From Streptomyces sp. NRRL S-87 (GTDB taxonomy: Bacteria; Actinomycetota; Actinomycetes; Streptomycetales; Streptomycetaceae): a stretch of 64,000 nucleotides of DNA. The translations under genes and the position numbers were made by a program. Positions 23,787 to 33,711 of the stretch are shown one piece after another; positions within the stretch are counted from its first letter, which is position 1; the number at the start of each line of letters is the position of its first letter. The stretch covers positions 1 through 64,000 of the forward strand of contig NZ_JOGB01000058.1 in the NCBI RefSeq assembly GCF_000719335.1, written 5' to 3'. Under the pieces are notes generated by a model that saw only the letters and a program-made list of their open reading frames with translations, made no database searches and had not been told where the DNA came from.

Positions 23787-26039
23787 ATGGAAAAGCCGCG
23801 GCTCAAGGCCCATTTCCACGTCGAGGTGCTGGACGGGGAGCGGGTCTTCCTCTATGCGGAGGGCCAGGACTACCTGGTGCCCGGCAAGGCGGCCGCGGCG
23901 GTGGTGCCGTACCTCGACGGACGGCACACCGTCATGGAGATCGTGCAGGCGCTGGCCGGCACGCTGCCCATCCCCGCCGTGTTCCAGGCGATCACCCGCT
24001 TCAAGGCCGCCGGGCACCTGGCCGAGGGCCGTCCGGACCTGCCGGAGGGCACCCTCGCCTACTGGGACGCCCTCGGCGTCGACCCCGCAGCCACCCTCGG
24101 CACCGCCCCGGTCACCGTCTCCGCGGCGCCCGGCGTGGACCCCGAGCCGGTCCTCGCCGCCGTGCGCGCGCTCGGACTGGCCGCCCGTACCGGCGCGTTC
24201 GACGAGGTCCCCGAGGAGGGCGTGGCCGTCGTCCTCGTCGACGACTACCTCGACCCGGCGCTCGAGCGCCGCAACGAGCTCCAGCTGGCCGCCGCCCGGC
24301 CCTGGCTGCTGGCCCGCACCGGCGGTGTCGCCCCGTGGATCGGCCCGTTCCTCGACCCGGACCACACCGGCTGCTGGTCCTGCCTGGCCCAGCGCCTGTC
24401 CGGCAACCGGCAGTTGGAGCGCTACCTGGCCGGCAAGCGCGGCGAGACCGTGCCCCGCCACCCGGCCCTCGCCGGCATCGCGGCCGGCCCGCTCGCCGCC
24501 GCCGGCCTCATCGCCGCCGAGACCGCGCGCATCGCCGCCACCGGCGAACCCGGCGCCCTGTGCGGGCAGATGGTCACCCTCGACCTCGCCACCCTGACCA
24601 CCGAGCGCCACCGGCTGATCCGCCAGCCGCAGTGCCGTTCCTGCGGCAACCCGGCCCTGGTCAGCGAGCGCAGCCCGAAGATCGTCCTGGCCCCGGAGGA
24701 GGCCCGCCACACCAGCGACGGCGGCTACCGCGTCACCAGCCCCGAGGCCACCCTGGCCCGCCTGGAGAAGCACATCAGCCCCTACCTGGGCGCCATCACC
24801 AAGCTGGTGTCGCACACCCCCGAGAACAACACGCTGACCTACAGCTTCGCGGCCGGCCACAACTTCGCGATGGTCAACGACAGCATGGACCTGCTGCGCC
24901 GCAACCTGCGCGGGCAGAGCGGCGGCAAGGGCCGCTCGGAGATCCAGGCCAAGGTCAGCGCCGTCTGCGAGGCCATCGAGCGCTACGTCGGCGTCTGGCG
25001 CGGCGACGAGCCCGTCCTGCGCGCCGCCTACCAGGACCTCGACCCGAAGTCGGCCGTCCACCCCAGCCGCCTGCTGCACTTCTCCGAGGCGCAGGTCGCC
25101 GGCCGCGAGCAGTGGAACCAGGACCCCGCCAACCGGCTGCACAAGGTCCCGGACCCCTTCCCCGAGGACGCCGCGATCGACTGGACCCGCGGCTGGTCGC
25201 TCACCCACGACGAGGAGCGCCTGGTCCCGGCCGCCTACTCCTGGTACGGCCACCCGGACCTCAAGGACCACTTCTTCTGCATCGCCGACTCCAACGGCAG
25301 CGCCGCCGGCAACACCCTCGAGGAAGCTATCCTGCAGGGCCTGTGCGAGCTCACCGAGCGCGACGCCGTCGCCCTCTGGTGGTACAACCGGCTGCGCCGC
25401 CCCGCCTTCGACATGGACTCGCTCCAGGACCCGTACGTCGACCAGCTGCGCGCCTACTACGACGCCCAGGACCGCGACCTGTGGATGATGGACCTCAGCT
25501 TCGACCTCGGGATGCCGGTGTACGTCGCCGCCTCCCGGCGCCGCCACAGCGTCGAGGACATCATGGTCGGCTTCGGTGCCCACCCCGACCCGCGCGTCGC
25601 CGCCTTCCGGGCCCTCACCGAGCTCAACCAGTTCCTGCCGATGATCGAGAACCGCGACGCCGACGGGAACACCGCCTACCTCGTCGACGACCTCGAGACC
25701 ATGACCTGGCTGAAGGAGGCCACGGTCGAGAAGGAGCCCTGGCTCCTGCCCGACCCGGACCTGCCCGCCACCAAGGTCGGTCCGCCGGCCGGCTTCGACC
25801 TCGCCGCCCGCATCCGCGACCAGGTCGACCGCATCAGGGAGGCCGGTTCCGAGGTCATCGTCATCGACCAGACCCGGCCCGACCTCGAACTCAACGTCGT
25901 CAAGGTGATCGCCCCGGGCCTGCGCCACTTCTGGCGCCGGGTCGGTCCCGGCCGGCTGTACGACGCCCCGGTCCGCCTCGGGCTCCTCGACGAGCCCACC
26001 GCCGAGGCCGACCTGAACAGCTGGAACGTCTTCTTCTAG
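23787..26039 (+). CDS. Fused azole-forming cyclodehydratase (leader-binding E1-like + YcaO)
   Basis: A 750-residue protein. Residues 1 to about 80 (KAHFHVEVLDGERVFLYAEGQ, VPYLDGRHTVMEIVQAL) look like a RiPP recognition element. About 95-300 is a truncated E1-like domain with Zn-binding Cys pairs CWSC and CRSC. From about 310 on is a YcaO domain with ATP/Mg-type motifs AVCEAIERYVG and LQGLCELTERDAVALWWYN. It uses ATP to activate the amide preceding Cys/Ser/Thr and makes azolines in the precursor core. The C-terminus is LNSWNVFF; the Pro-rich PxPxP end of many YcaO cyclodehydratases is absent. First gene of the rightward processing and export operon. Confidence 0.94.
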   Translation: MEKPRLKAHFHVEVLDGERVFLYAEGQDYLVPGKAAAAVVPYLDGRHTVMEIVQALAGTLPIPAVFQAITRFKAAGHLAEGRPDLPEGTLAYWDALGVDPAATLGTAPVTVSAAPGVDPEPVLAAVRALGLAARTGAFDEVPEEGVAVVLVDDYLDPALERRNELQLAAARPWLLARTGGVAPWIGPFLDPDHTGCWSCLAQRLSGNRQLERYLAGKRGETVPRHPALAGIAAGPLAAAGLIAAETARIAATGEPGALCGQMVTLDLATLTTERHRLIRQPQCRSCGNPALVSERSPKIVLAPEEARHTSDGGYRVTSPEATLARLEKHISPYLGAITKLVSHTPENNTLTYSFAAGHNFAMVNDSMDLLRRNLRGQSGGKGRSEIQAKVSAVCEAIERYVGVWRGDEPVLRAAYQDLDPKSAVHPSRLLHFSEAQVAGREQWNQDPANRLHKVPDPFPEDAAIDWTRGWSLTHDEERLVPAAYSWYGHPDLKDHFFCIADSNGSAAGNTLEEAILQGLCELTERDAVALWWYNRLRRPAFDMDSLQDPYVDQLRAYYDAQDRDLWMMDLSFDLGMPVYVAASRRRHSVEDIMVGFGAHPDPRVAAFRALTELNQFLPMIENRDADGNTAYLVDDLETMTWLKEATVEKEPWLLPDPDLPATKVGPPAGFDLAARIRDQVDRIREAGSEVIVIDQTRPDLELNVVKVIAPGLRHFWRRVGPGRLYDAPVRLGLLDEPTAEADLNSWNVFF

Positions 26040-26063
26040 AAGCGCCCACCACCCGTCCGACCC

Positions 26064-26099
26064 GCGGGCCAGGGCTTGCACGCACGCGCCCTGGCCCGC
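26064..26099 (+). other. Strong intercistronic hairpin between cyclodehydratase and dehydrogenase
   Basis: GCGGGCCAGGGC (26064-26075) pairs perfectly with GCCCTGGCCCGC (26088-26099) over a 12-base loop, in the 83-bp gap. No T-run follows on the + strand. It may be a leaky terminator or an mRNA processing/stability element that changes the ratio of cyclodehydratase to downstream proteins. Confidence 0.6.
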
Positions 26100-26122
26100 G
26101 CCCCTACCCCAGGGCTGGAGCC

Positions 26123-27601
26123 ATGACCAGTACGACCATCAACCCGGGCGGGGCGCCGGAGACCGCTGCCGGCGCGTACACCCTCACCAGCCGGCTGGCC
26201 CGGGGCGCGGCCTTCGAGGACGGCCGCATCACCACCCGCTCCGGCGGCTCCGTGGCCCTGAAGCTCACGCCGGGCGCGACCGCCGCGCTGCACGCCCTCG
26301 CCAAGGACGACCAGGACGAGGCCGCGGTCACCGCCCACGTCGTGGCCCACGACGGCGAGACGGGCCTGCTGCGCTGGCAGATGCTGCGCGCCCGGCTGGA
26401 GGCCGCCGGCCTGCTGGAGCACGCCGTGACCGGCCCCGACGGCTCGACCTTCGCCCGCCTGGTCACCGTGGGCCGCGGCGGCACCACCCTCAGGCCCGCC
26501 CCGCGCGGCCCCGTACGCGTCAGCCGGCACGCCCTCCTCCTGCCCGCCGACGGCACCCTCGCCCTGCGCGCCCCCGGCAGCCCGCTCGCCGTGGAACTCG
26601 GCACCGCGGCCGCCGCGCTGCTCCCGGCCCTGACCACCTGGACCGACCCGGCCGACCGGGTCCCCGCGCCGCTGCTGCGCCTGCTGGCCACCGCGGGCGC
26701 CCTGGCCCCCGGCGGCCCCGACGCAGACCCGGAGGCCGAGGACCGCGGCAGCCTCCAGTGGGACCCGCTCGACCGGGCCTTCCACGCCCGCACCCGCACG
26801 CCCGCCAGCGCTCCCGGCTACGGCGGTACGTACCCGCTCGGCGACCGCTTCGCCCCCGAGCCCGTGGCGGCTCCGGTCGGCGACGGCCCCCGGGTCGCGC
26901 TGCCCGTACCCGACCTCGAGGAGATCGCCGCCCGGGACCTCACCCTGACCGAGGCCATCGAGCGGCGCACCTCCGTCCGCGCCCACGACCCCGCGGCCCC
27001 GATCACGCTCGCCCAGCTCGCCGAGCTGCTCTACCGGACCGTCCGCATCCGCTCCACCTTCACCGGCAGCGACGGCCAGGAGCTCGCGGACCGACCGCTG
27101 CCCAGCGGCGGAGCCGTCCACGAGCTGGAGGTCTACCCGCTGGTCACCCGGTGCGACGGCCTGGAGCCGGGGCTCTACCGCTACGCGCCCGACCGCCACG
27201 AGCTCGAGCTGGTCGCCGCCCCGGGCCCGGCCACCGGCGCCCTGGTCAAGGAGGCCCGCGACGCGACGATGATGCAGGACGACCCGCAGGTCGTCCTGCT
27301 GGTCGCGGCCCGCTTCGGCCGCGTCATGTGGAAGTACGAGACGGTCGCCTACCCGCTCGTGCTCAAGCACGTCGGCGTGCTCTACCAGACCGTCTACCTC
27401 GTCGCCACGGCCATGGGCCTGGCGGTCTGCGGCCTCGGCGGCGGCGACACCGCCGCGTTCGCCGCCGCGAGCGGCCGCGACCCGCTGCTGGAGGGCACCG
27501 TCGGCGAGCTCGTCCTCGGCAGCCGGCCGCCCGCCGAGCCCGCCGGGGACGCCCCCGCACCGACCACCACCGAGGGCACCAGACCCTCCAACGACGACTG
27601 A
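26123..27601 (+). CDS. SagB/ThcOx-type azoline dehydrogenase
   Basis: A 492-residue FMN protein. The C-terminal nitroreductase-like SagB domain has TEAIERRTSVRAHD, LPSGGAVHELEVYPLV, KEARDATMMQDDPQVVLLVAARFGRVMWKYE and TAMGLAVCGLGGGD. The N-terminal about 230 residues form the extended ThcOx-type region. It oxidises thiazolines and oxazolines to thiazoles and oxazoles on the precursor. The start ATG 26123 follows GGAG. It is second in the operon, after the cyclodehydratase, and is followed 23 bases later by the HlyD gene. Confidence 0.93.
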   Translation: MTSTTINPGGAPETAAGAYTLTSRLARGAAFEDGRITTRSGGSVALKLTPGATAALHALAKDDQDEAAVTAHVVAHDGETGLLRWQMLRARLEAAGLLEHAVTGPDGSTFARLVTVGRGGTTLRPAPRGPVRVSRHALLLPADGTLALRAPGSPLAVELGTAAAALLPALTTWTDPADRVPAPLLRLLATAGALAPGGPDADPEAEDRGSLQWDPLDRAFHARTRTPASAPGYGGTYPLGDRFAPEPVAAPVGDGPRVALPVPDLEEIAARDLTLTEAIERRTSVRAHDPAAPITLAQLAELLYRTVRIRSTFTGSDGQELADRPLPSGGAVHELEVYPLVTRCDGLEPGLYRYAPDRHELELVAAPGPATGALVKEARDATMMQDDPQVVLLVAARFGRVMWKYETVAYPLVLKHVGVLYQTVYLVATAMGLAVCGLGGGDTAAFAAASGRDPLLEGTVGELVLGSRPPAEPAGDAPAPTTTEGTRPSNDD

Positions 27602-27624
27602 CGGAAGGAAGAGGGGGAAACACC

Positions 27625-28437
27625 GTGAAGTTCCGCTACCAGGCCCTGCAGCGCAAGCGCGAGCCCGACGAGCTCGACGCCGCCGTGATGCTCGCGGCAC
27701 CACGCGGCTGGATCGCCGTCTTCGTCGTCCTCATCGTCATGGCGGGCGCCGTCGGCTGGGCCCTGGTGGCCCGGCTCGACGTCACCGTCGACGCGCCGGG
27801 CGTGCTCACCCACCCCGGCGGCACCAGCCAGGTGCAGAGCCCGTACACCGGCATGGCCAAGGAGCTGCTGGTGCGCCCCGCCGAGGAGGTCAAGGCCGGC
27901 CAGGCCATCGCCCGCCTCACCGACCCGGCCGGACAGGTCCGCACGATCACCAGTCCGTTCACCGGCAAGGTCATCAGCGCCCCGCTCAACACCGGCCAGT
28001 ACGTCCGCACCGGCGCCACCGTCGCCACCGTCGAACGCACCGACCTGCCCGAGGACCGCCTCGTGGCCCTGGTGTTCGTACCGGCCGAACGGGCGGCCCG
28101 GCTGGTGCCCGGCCGGCCCGTCGACCTGTCGGTCTCCACCGCGCCCCCGGCCGCCTTCGGCCTGCTGCGCGGCCGGGTCACCAGCGTCGACCCGTACCCG
28201 CTCACCCGCGAGGCCCTCGCCGCCATCGTCGGCGGCGACCTGGCGGTCGACAACTTCGACCACGGCCAGGCCCCGCGCCTCGTCACCGTCGACCTGATCC
28301 CCGACGCGGACTCCGCCTCCGGCTACGCCTGGAGCTCCGCCAACACCCCGCCGGTCCGGCTCGGCTCGCAGACCACCGTGTCCGCCTCGATCGAACTGCG
28401 CAACCAGTCGCCCTTCGACCTGGTGCTGGGGCGCTGA
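27625..28437 (+). CDS. HlyD-family membrane fusion protein of the NHLM export system
   Basis: A 270-residue protein. A short cytoplasmic N-terminus is followed by one transmembrane helix (WIAVFVVLIVMAGAVGWALV, about residues 32-51). The biotinyl-lipoyl-like half-motifs around VTVDAPGVLTHPGGTSQVQSPYTG and TSPFTGKVISAPLNTGQYV are those of HlyD adaptors. The GTG start at 27625 is preceded by a long purine-rich site. It should link to the ABC proteins encoded just downstream, though in a Gram-positive cell there is no outer membrane to reach; NHLM systems in actinobacteria carry the same adaptor. Confidence 0.87.
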   Translation: MKFRYQALQRKREPDELDAAVMLAAPRGWIAVFVVLIVMAGAVGWALVARLDVTVDAPGVLTHPGGTSQVQSPYTGMAKELLVRPAEEVKAGQAIARLTDPAGQVRTITSPFTGKVISAPLNTGQYVRTGATVATVERTDLPEDRLVALVFVPAERAARLVPGRPVDLSVSTAPPAAFGLLRGRVTSVDPYPLTREALAAIVGGDLAVDNFDHGQAPRLVTVDLIPDADSASGYAWSSANTPPVRLGSQTTVSASIELRNQSPFDLVLGR

Positions 28438-28441
28438 GCCC

Positions 28442-30730
28442 ATGAGCGACACGAAGACCCGGCCCGCCGGGACGACCTCCCGCCGCGAGGCCCGCCGCCG
28501 CAAGCGGGGCGCCGCCCGCACCCGCCGCTGGGCCCGCCGGCGCGCCCACCGCGTGCCCACCGTCCTCCAGATGGAGTCGGTGGAGTGCGGAGCCGCCAGC
28601 CTGTCGATGATCCTCGCCCACTACGGCCGGCACGTCCCGCTGGAGGAGCTGCGCGCCCTGTGCGGCGTCTCCCGCGACGGCGCCAAGGCCAGCTCCGTGC
28701 TGGCCGCCGCCCGCTCCTTCGGGATGGTCGCCCGCGGCTTCCAGGCCGAGACCGACCAGCTCGCCGAGAAGCTCCGGACCGGCCCGGTCATCATCTTCTG
28801 GGCCTTCCAGCACTTCATGGTCGTCGAGGGCATCACCACCCGCTTCGGCCGCACCCAGGTCGCCGTCAACGACCCGGCCGCCGGCCCCCGCCTGATGGAG
28901 TGGTCCGAGTTCGACTCCGGCTACACCGGCATCGTCCTCACCTTCGAACCCGGCCCCGACTTCACCCGCGGCGGCCGCCGCAGCTCCACCGCGGCGGCGC
29001 TCATCGACCGCCGCCTGCCCTCCGGGCGGGCCCTGCCGCTGGTGCTGCTGGCCAGCCTGCTCCTGGTCGTGCCCGGCATCGTCGGCGCCGCGTACTCCCG
29101 GGTCTTCGTCGACCGGGTGCTCACCTCGGACTCGCCCACGGCCGTGCTCCCGCTGGCCGCCGCGATGGCCGTCACCGCCCTGATGGTCTTCGTCCTGACC
29201 TCCGTGCAGCAGCACTACCTGCTGCGCATGGAGATCCGCACCGGCCTGGTGGCCTCCGCACGGTTCTTCCGGCACCTGCTGCGGCTGCCCATCGAGTTCT
29301 TCCTGCAACGCCGCCCGGCCGAGGTGGCCAAACGCGTGGCGAGCAACGACACCGTCGCGATGATCCTCTCCCGCGACGTCGCCGCCACCACCATCAACCT
29401 CGTCCTGGTCGTCTTCTACGGCGGCCTGATGATCCGCTACGACGTCCTGCTCGGCGTCCTCGGCCTGTCCACCGCCGCGCTCAACGTCCTGGTCCTGCAA
29501 CTCGTCGCCCGCTCCCGCAAGGACGCCGTCGACGCGCTGCGCGCCGACCGCGGCAACCTCGTCGGCACCACCTTCGCCACCCTCTCCACCATCGAGTCCG
29601 TCAAGGCCACCGGCGCCGAGCCCGACGCCTTCACCCGCTGGGCCGGCTTCCTCGCCAAGGTCACCACCGCGCAGCAGCGCCTCGGCCAGACCACGGCGGT
29701 CCTGACCGTGCTGCCGCCCCTGCTGGCCGTGGTCAACATCGGCGTCCTGCTGCTCGTCGGCGGCCTGCGGGTGGCCGACGGCGCGCTGAGCATCGGCATC
29801 CTGGTCACCTTCCAGACCCTGCTCGCCGCCCTCAGCCGCCCGGTCACCCAGCTCACCAACCTGGGCAGCCGCCTGCAGGACATGAACGCCGACCTCAAGC
29901 GCATCCACGACGTCGAGAAGTACCCGCAGGCCCGCTGCTTCGAGCCCGGCCGCGAGCGCCCGGACGACGACGCCCCGGTGGGCCGGCTCGGCGGCGAACT
30001 CGCCCTGCGTGACGTGACGTTCGGCTACGGCCCGCTGGCCGACCCGGTCGTCACCGGCCTCACCCTCACCGTCAGCCCCGGCTCGCGCACCGCGATCGTC
30101 GGCGGCTCCGGCAGCGGCAAGTCCACCGTCGGCCGCCTCGTGACCGGCCTGTACGAACCGCGCTCGGGCCAGGTCCTGATCAGCGGCCGGCCCCGTGACG
30201 AGGTGCCCCGCACCGTCCTGGCGGCCTCCATGGCGTACGTCGACCAGGACGTGGCCCTGTTCGCCGGCACCGTGCGCGACAACCTGACCCTGTGGGACGA
30301 CACCGTCCCCGACGAGGTCGTCCTCGCCGCCCTCCAGGACGCCGCGGTCTTCGACGAGGTCATGTCCCGCCCCGGCGGTCTCAACGCCCGCGTGTGGGAG
30401 CACGGCAGCAACTTCAGCGGCGGCCAGCGCCAGCGCCTGGAACTGGCCCGTGCGCTCGCGGCCCGCCCCACGCTGCTCGTCCTCGACGAGGCCACCAGCG
30501 CCCTCGACCCGGCCACCGAGCGCACCGTCATGGACAACCTGCGCCGCCGCGGCTGCGCCTGCCTGATCATCGCCCACCGGCTGTCCACCGTCCGCGACGC
30601 GGACGAGATCATCGTCCTCGACCGCGGCACGATCGCCGAACGCGGCAGCCACGACGAACTCCTCGCCGCCCAGGGCCCCTACGCCGCGCTGTTCGAGTCC
30701 AGCCGCTCCGAGGAGAAGGACACACTATGA
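28442..30730 (+). CDS. NHLM peptidase/permease/ATPase (C39 leader-cleaving ABC transporter)
   Basis: A 762-residue exporter. The N-terminal C39 peptidase domain has the catalytic Cys in QMESVECGAASL, the His in FQHFMVVEG and the Asp in VNDPAAG. It is followed by an ABC transmembrane domain of about six helices and an ATPase with Walker A GGSGSGKST, signature FSGGQRQRLE and Walker B LLVLDEATSALDP. The peptidase cuts double-Gly-type leaders, here after AAG of the precursor, during export. It overlaps the next gene by ATGA. It is a full-length member of the NHLM family that travels with NHLP precursors. Confidence 0.95.
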   Translation: MSDTKTRPAGTTSRREARRRKRGAARTRRWARRRAHRVPTVLQMESVECGAASLSMILAHYGRHVPLEELRALCGVSRDGAKASSVLAAARSFGMVARGFQAETDQLAEKLRTGPVIIFWAFQHFMVVEGITTRFGRTQVAVNDPAAGPRLMEWSEFDSGYTGIVLTFEPGPDFTRGGRRSSTAAALIDRRLPSGRALPLVLLASLLLVVPGIVGAAYSRVFVDRVLTSDSPTAVLPLAAAMAVTALMVFVLTSVQQHYLLRMEIRTGLVASARFFRHLLRLPIEFFLQRRPAEVAKRVASNDTVAMILSRDVAATTINLVLVVFYGGLMIRYDVLLGVLGLSTAALNVLVLQLVARSRKDAVDALRADRGNLVGTTFATLSTIESVKATGAEPDAFTRWAGFLAKVTTAQQRLGQTTAVLTVLPPLLAVVNIGVLLLVGGLRVADGALSIGILVTFQTLLAALSRPVTQLTNLGSRLQDMNADLKRIHDVEKYPQARCFEPGRERPDDDAPVGRLGGELALRDVTFGYGPLADPVVTGLTLTVSPGSRTAIVGGSGSGKSTVGRLVTGLYEPRSGQVLISGRPRDEVPRTVLAASMAYVDQDVALFAGTVRDNLTLWDDTVPDEVVLAALQDAAVFDEVMSRPGGLNARVWEHGSNFSGGQRQRLELARALAARPTLLVLDEATSALDPATERTVMDNLRRRGCACLIIAHRLSTVRDADEIIVLDRGTIAERGSHDELLAAQGPYAALFESSRSEEKDTL

Positions 30731-33711
30731 CGACGCCCCTCGCCGCGGCCGCGCCGGCGCGGACCGTGTGCCTCGACGACCCCGGGACCCTCCTGTACGT
30801 GGAGTCGGGTGCGGCCGACCTGTTCGCCGTGGACCGCGGCCCCGACGAGGCGGCCGACCCGGGCTGCGAGGTGGACGAGGGCCACGGCCGGCGCTACTTC
30901 CTGTGCCGGGCCGAGGCCGGGATGCTGCTGGTCTGCGGCACGGCGGACGACAGCCGGCACACCGTCGTCGCCCGCCCCGTCCTCGACGCCCGCCTCACCA
31001 CCCTGCCGCTGTCCCTGCTCGACGAGGTCCGGCAGGGCCGGGCCACCCTGCCCCAGCCCGCCACCGGCGGCGCCGGAATCGACCACGCCCGCGTCCTCGA
31101 CGGCCTGACCGCCGGGCTCACCGCCCTCGCCGAGGCACTGCCCGGCGCCCTGCCGCCCCGCCAGTTCACCTCCCTGGCCACCACCGGCAGCACGGAGCTC
31201 GACGCCGGCGGCGTCGCCCGTTCCGTCGACGGCGTGCGCTTCGTGCGCGTGGAGTCCGGCCTGCTGGAGCAGGGCGACCCGGCCACCGAGGGCGCCGCCC
31301 CCGGCGCCGACGCGGACGCGGGCACGGGCGCACTGGCCCCGGTCGGGCCCGGCGCCGAGCTGGTCCTCACCGAAGGGGACTGGCTGCGCGCCCGGGAGAC
31401 CTCCCGGCTGGCCACCGCCTCCCTCCTGGACCTCTACCGGCAGGGCCGGCTGACCGCCGCGCTCACCGAGCACGCGGCCCGGCTGCGCGCCACCGTCGAC
31501 CACCGCATCGCCCACCACCGGGCCCGCGAGCGCGCGGAGCTGGCGGCCCGCCGGGACCAGGACGGCAAGGTCCTCGCCCTGGCCGTCCGCAGCTTCGACG
31601 CGGTCCTGCACGACACCGGCACCCGGGTGCGGCTCGCCGACGTGGCGGCCGACCCGCCGCTGCTCGCCGCGGTGCGGCTGGTCGCCTCCCGCCAGGGCTT
31701 CTCCGTCCGTCCGCCGGTCCGCGGCCGGGGCCGCGGCCGGGTCGTGGACGACCTGCGGGCCATCGCCCTGGCCTCCGGCTTCCGCACCCGCGGCATCCGG
31801 CTGGAGGGCCGCTGGTGGACCAGCGACCTCGGTCCGCTCCTCGGCTACCACGTCACTGGCCGGCCGGTCGCGGTGCTGCCGCTCGGCCACGGGTACGTGA
31901 TGGTCGACGACGGCGAGGTCGTCCCGCTCACCTCCGAGACCGCGGCCCGGCTGCGGAACACGGCCGTGGCCCTGTACCGGCCGCTGCCCGACCGGGTGCG
32001 CGACGTCCGCGGCCTGCTGCGGTTCGGCTTCTCACCGTCCCTCGGGCACGGCCGGGACCTGGCCCGGTTCGCCGCCACCGGCGTGCTGGTCGCCCTGCTG
32101 GGGCTGATCATCCCGGTGATGACCGGCAAGGTGCTCGCCGAGTTCGTGGCCGACGCCGACCGCAACCTGATCGTGCAGGGCTCGCTCGTCGTCATCGGCT
32201 CCGGCCTGGTGACGGCCGCCCTGTCCGTCGTGCAGAACCTCGCGGTGCTCCGCCTGGAGAGCCGCTCGGGCGCCGCCATGCAGGCCGGCCTGTGGAACCG
32301 GCTGCTGTCCCTGCCCGCCGCGTTCTTCACCCGCTACTCCACCGGCGAGCTGGGCACCACCGTGCTCGGTGTCACCGCGGCCCAGGAGCTGCTCTCCGGC
32401 ATGCTCACCACGGCCACCCTCGCGCTGCTGACGGGCCTGGCCAACCTGGTGCTGGTCTTCTGCTACGACCTGACGCTGGCCTTCGTCGCCACCGGCCTGA
32501 CGGCCGTGGGCATCGGGTTCGCCGCGGTCGCCGGCCGGCTCCAACTGCGCTGGGCGAGGCGCGAGTACGTGCACGAACAGGCCATGTCCGCGATGGTCTT
32601 CCAGATGCTCACCGCCATGCCCAAGCTCCGGGTGGCGGCGGCCGAGGAGCGCGCGTTCGCCGAGTGGACCCGGCTGGCCGCCCGCGGCCACGGCCTGTCG
32701 GCGCGGGTGCGCCGGGTGCAGAACTCCGTGACCACCTTCAACGCCGGTTTCCCGCTGGTCTGTTCGGCCGTGGTGTTCGCGGTGACGGCGGGGCCGCTGC
32801 ACGGCGAGGTGCCGCTCGCCACGTTCCTGCCGTTCTTCGCGGCCTTCAACCTGCTGCTCTCGGCGGGCCTGCAGTTCACCGCCTCCGCCGTCACCGCGGT
32901 GGGCACCGTGCCCATGCTGGAGCGGCTCGCGCCGATCCTCGAGGCGGAGCCGGAGAACGACGGCACCAAGGTCGACCCCGGCGACCTGTCCGGCCGGATC
33001 AAGGTCTCGCACCTGTCGTTCCGGTACGGCCAGGACGGCCCGGTCGTCCTCGACGACATCAGCCTCACCGTGCACCCGGGAGAGTTCGTGGCCGTCGTCG
33101 GGGCCTCGGGCAGCGGCAAGTCCACCCTGCTGCGGCTGCTGCTGGGCTTCGAGTCCCCGCTGTCCGGCAGCGTCCTGTACGACGGCCAGGACCTGGCCGA
33201 GCTCGACGTCTCGGCGGTCCGCCGGCAGTGCGGCGTGGTGCTCCAGAACGGCGCGCTGCAGGCCGGCGACATCCTCGCCAACATCGTCGGCACCAGCGGC
33301 CACACCCTCGACGACGCGTGGGCGGCGGCCGAGATGACCGGCCTGGCCGACGACATCCGGGCCATGCCGATGGGCATGAACACCGTCCTGTCGGAGGGCA
33401 CCAACACCCTCTCCGGCGGCCAGCGCCAGCGCCTGATGATCGCGCGGGCCCTGGTGGCCCGGCCCCGCATGGTCTTCTTCGACGAGGCGACCAGCGCCCT
33501 CGACAACCCCACGCAGGGCCTGGTCGCCGAGAGCACCCGGCGGCTGAACGCCACCCGGATCGTCATCGCGCACCGGCTGTCCACCGTCGTGGACGCCGAC
33601 CGCATCGTCGTCATGGACCGCGGCCGGATCGTCCAGCAGGGCACGTACGAGGAACTGATCGCGGACGCCGACGGCGTCTTCGCACGTCTGGCGGGCCCTC
33701 AGATGTCCTGA
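30727..33711 (+). CDS. NHLM family ABC transporter, second component
   Basis: A 994-residue protein. The N-terminal about 430 residues have an unusual soluble region, including PGTLLYVESGAADLFAV, that resembles the cNMP-binding-like part of NHLM partners. An ABC membrane domain follows from about residue 440, and a C-terminal ATPase has Walker A GASGSGKST, signature LSGGQRQRL and Walker B MVFFDEATSALDN. No peptidase domain is present. ATGA overlap with the C39 transporter shows coupling, so the two probably form a heterodimer. It is the last large gene of the RiPP export operon. Confidence 0.92.
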   Translation: MTTPLAAAAPARTVCLDDPGTLLYVESGAADLFAVDRGPDEAADPGCEVDEGHGRRYFLCRAEAGMLLVCGTADDSRHTVVARPVLDARLTTLPLSLLDEVRQGRATLPQPATGGAGIDHARVLDGLTAGLTALAEALPGALPPRQFTSLATTGSTELDAGGVARSVDGVRFVRVESGLLEQGDPATEGAAPGADADAGTGALAPVGPGAELVLTEGDWLRARETSRLATASLLDLYRQGRLTAALTEHAARLRATVDHRIAHHRARERAELAARRDQDGKVLALAVRSFDAVLHDTGTRVRLADVAADPPLLAAVRLVASRQGFSVRPPVRGRGRGRVVDDLRAIALASGFRTRGIRLEGRWWTSDLGPLLGYHVTGRPVAVLPLGHGYVMVDDGEVVPLTSETAARLRNTAVALYRPLPDRVRDVRGLLRFGFSPSLGHGRDLARFAATGVLVALLGLIIPVMTGKVLAEFVADADRNLIVQGSLVVIGSGLVTAALSVVQNLAVLRLESRSGAAMQAGLWNRLLSLPAAFFTRYSTGELGTTVLGVTAAQELLSGMLTTATLALLTGLANLVLVFCYDLTLAFVATGLTAVGIGFAAVAGRLQLRWARREYVHEQAMSAMVFQMLTAMPKLRVAAAEERAFAEWTRLAARGHGLSARVRRVQNSVTTFNAGFPLVCSAVVFAVTAGPLHGEVPLATFLPFFAAFNLLLSAGLQFTASAVTAVGTVPMLERLAPILEAEPENDGTKVDPGDLSGRIKVSHLSFRYGQDGPVVLDDISLTVHPGEFVAVVGASGSGKSTLLRLLLGFESPLSGSVLYDGQDLAELDVSAVRRQCGVVLQNGALQAGDILANIVGTSGHTLDDAWAAAEMTGLADDIRAMPMGMNTVLSEGTNTLSGGQRQRLMIARALVARPRMVFFDEATSALDNPTQGLVAESTRRLNATRIVIAHRLSTVVDADRIVVMDRGRIVQQGTYEELIADADGVFARLAGPQMS

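Noticed and set aside
24335..27601. 1088-codon frame joining the cyclodehydratase region to the dehydrogenase
   Set aside because: The first half is an off-frame shadow of the YcaO gene; the dehydrogenase begins at 26123 with its own ribosome binding site.
28283..30652. 789-codon frame opposite the C39 transporter
   Set aside because: Antisense shadow with Gly/Asp/Gln bias; the + strand has complete peptidase and ABC motifs.
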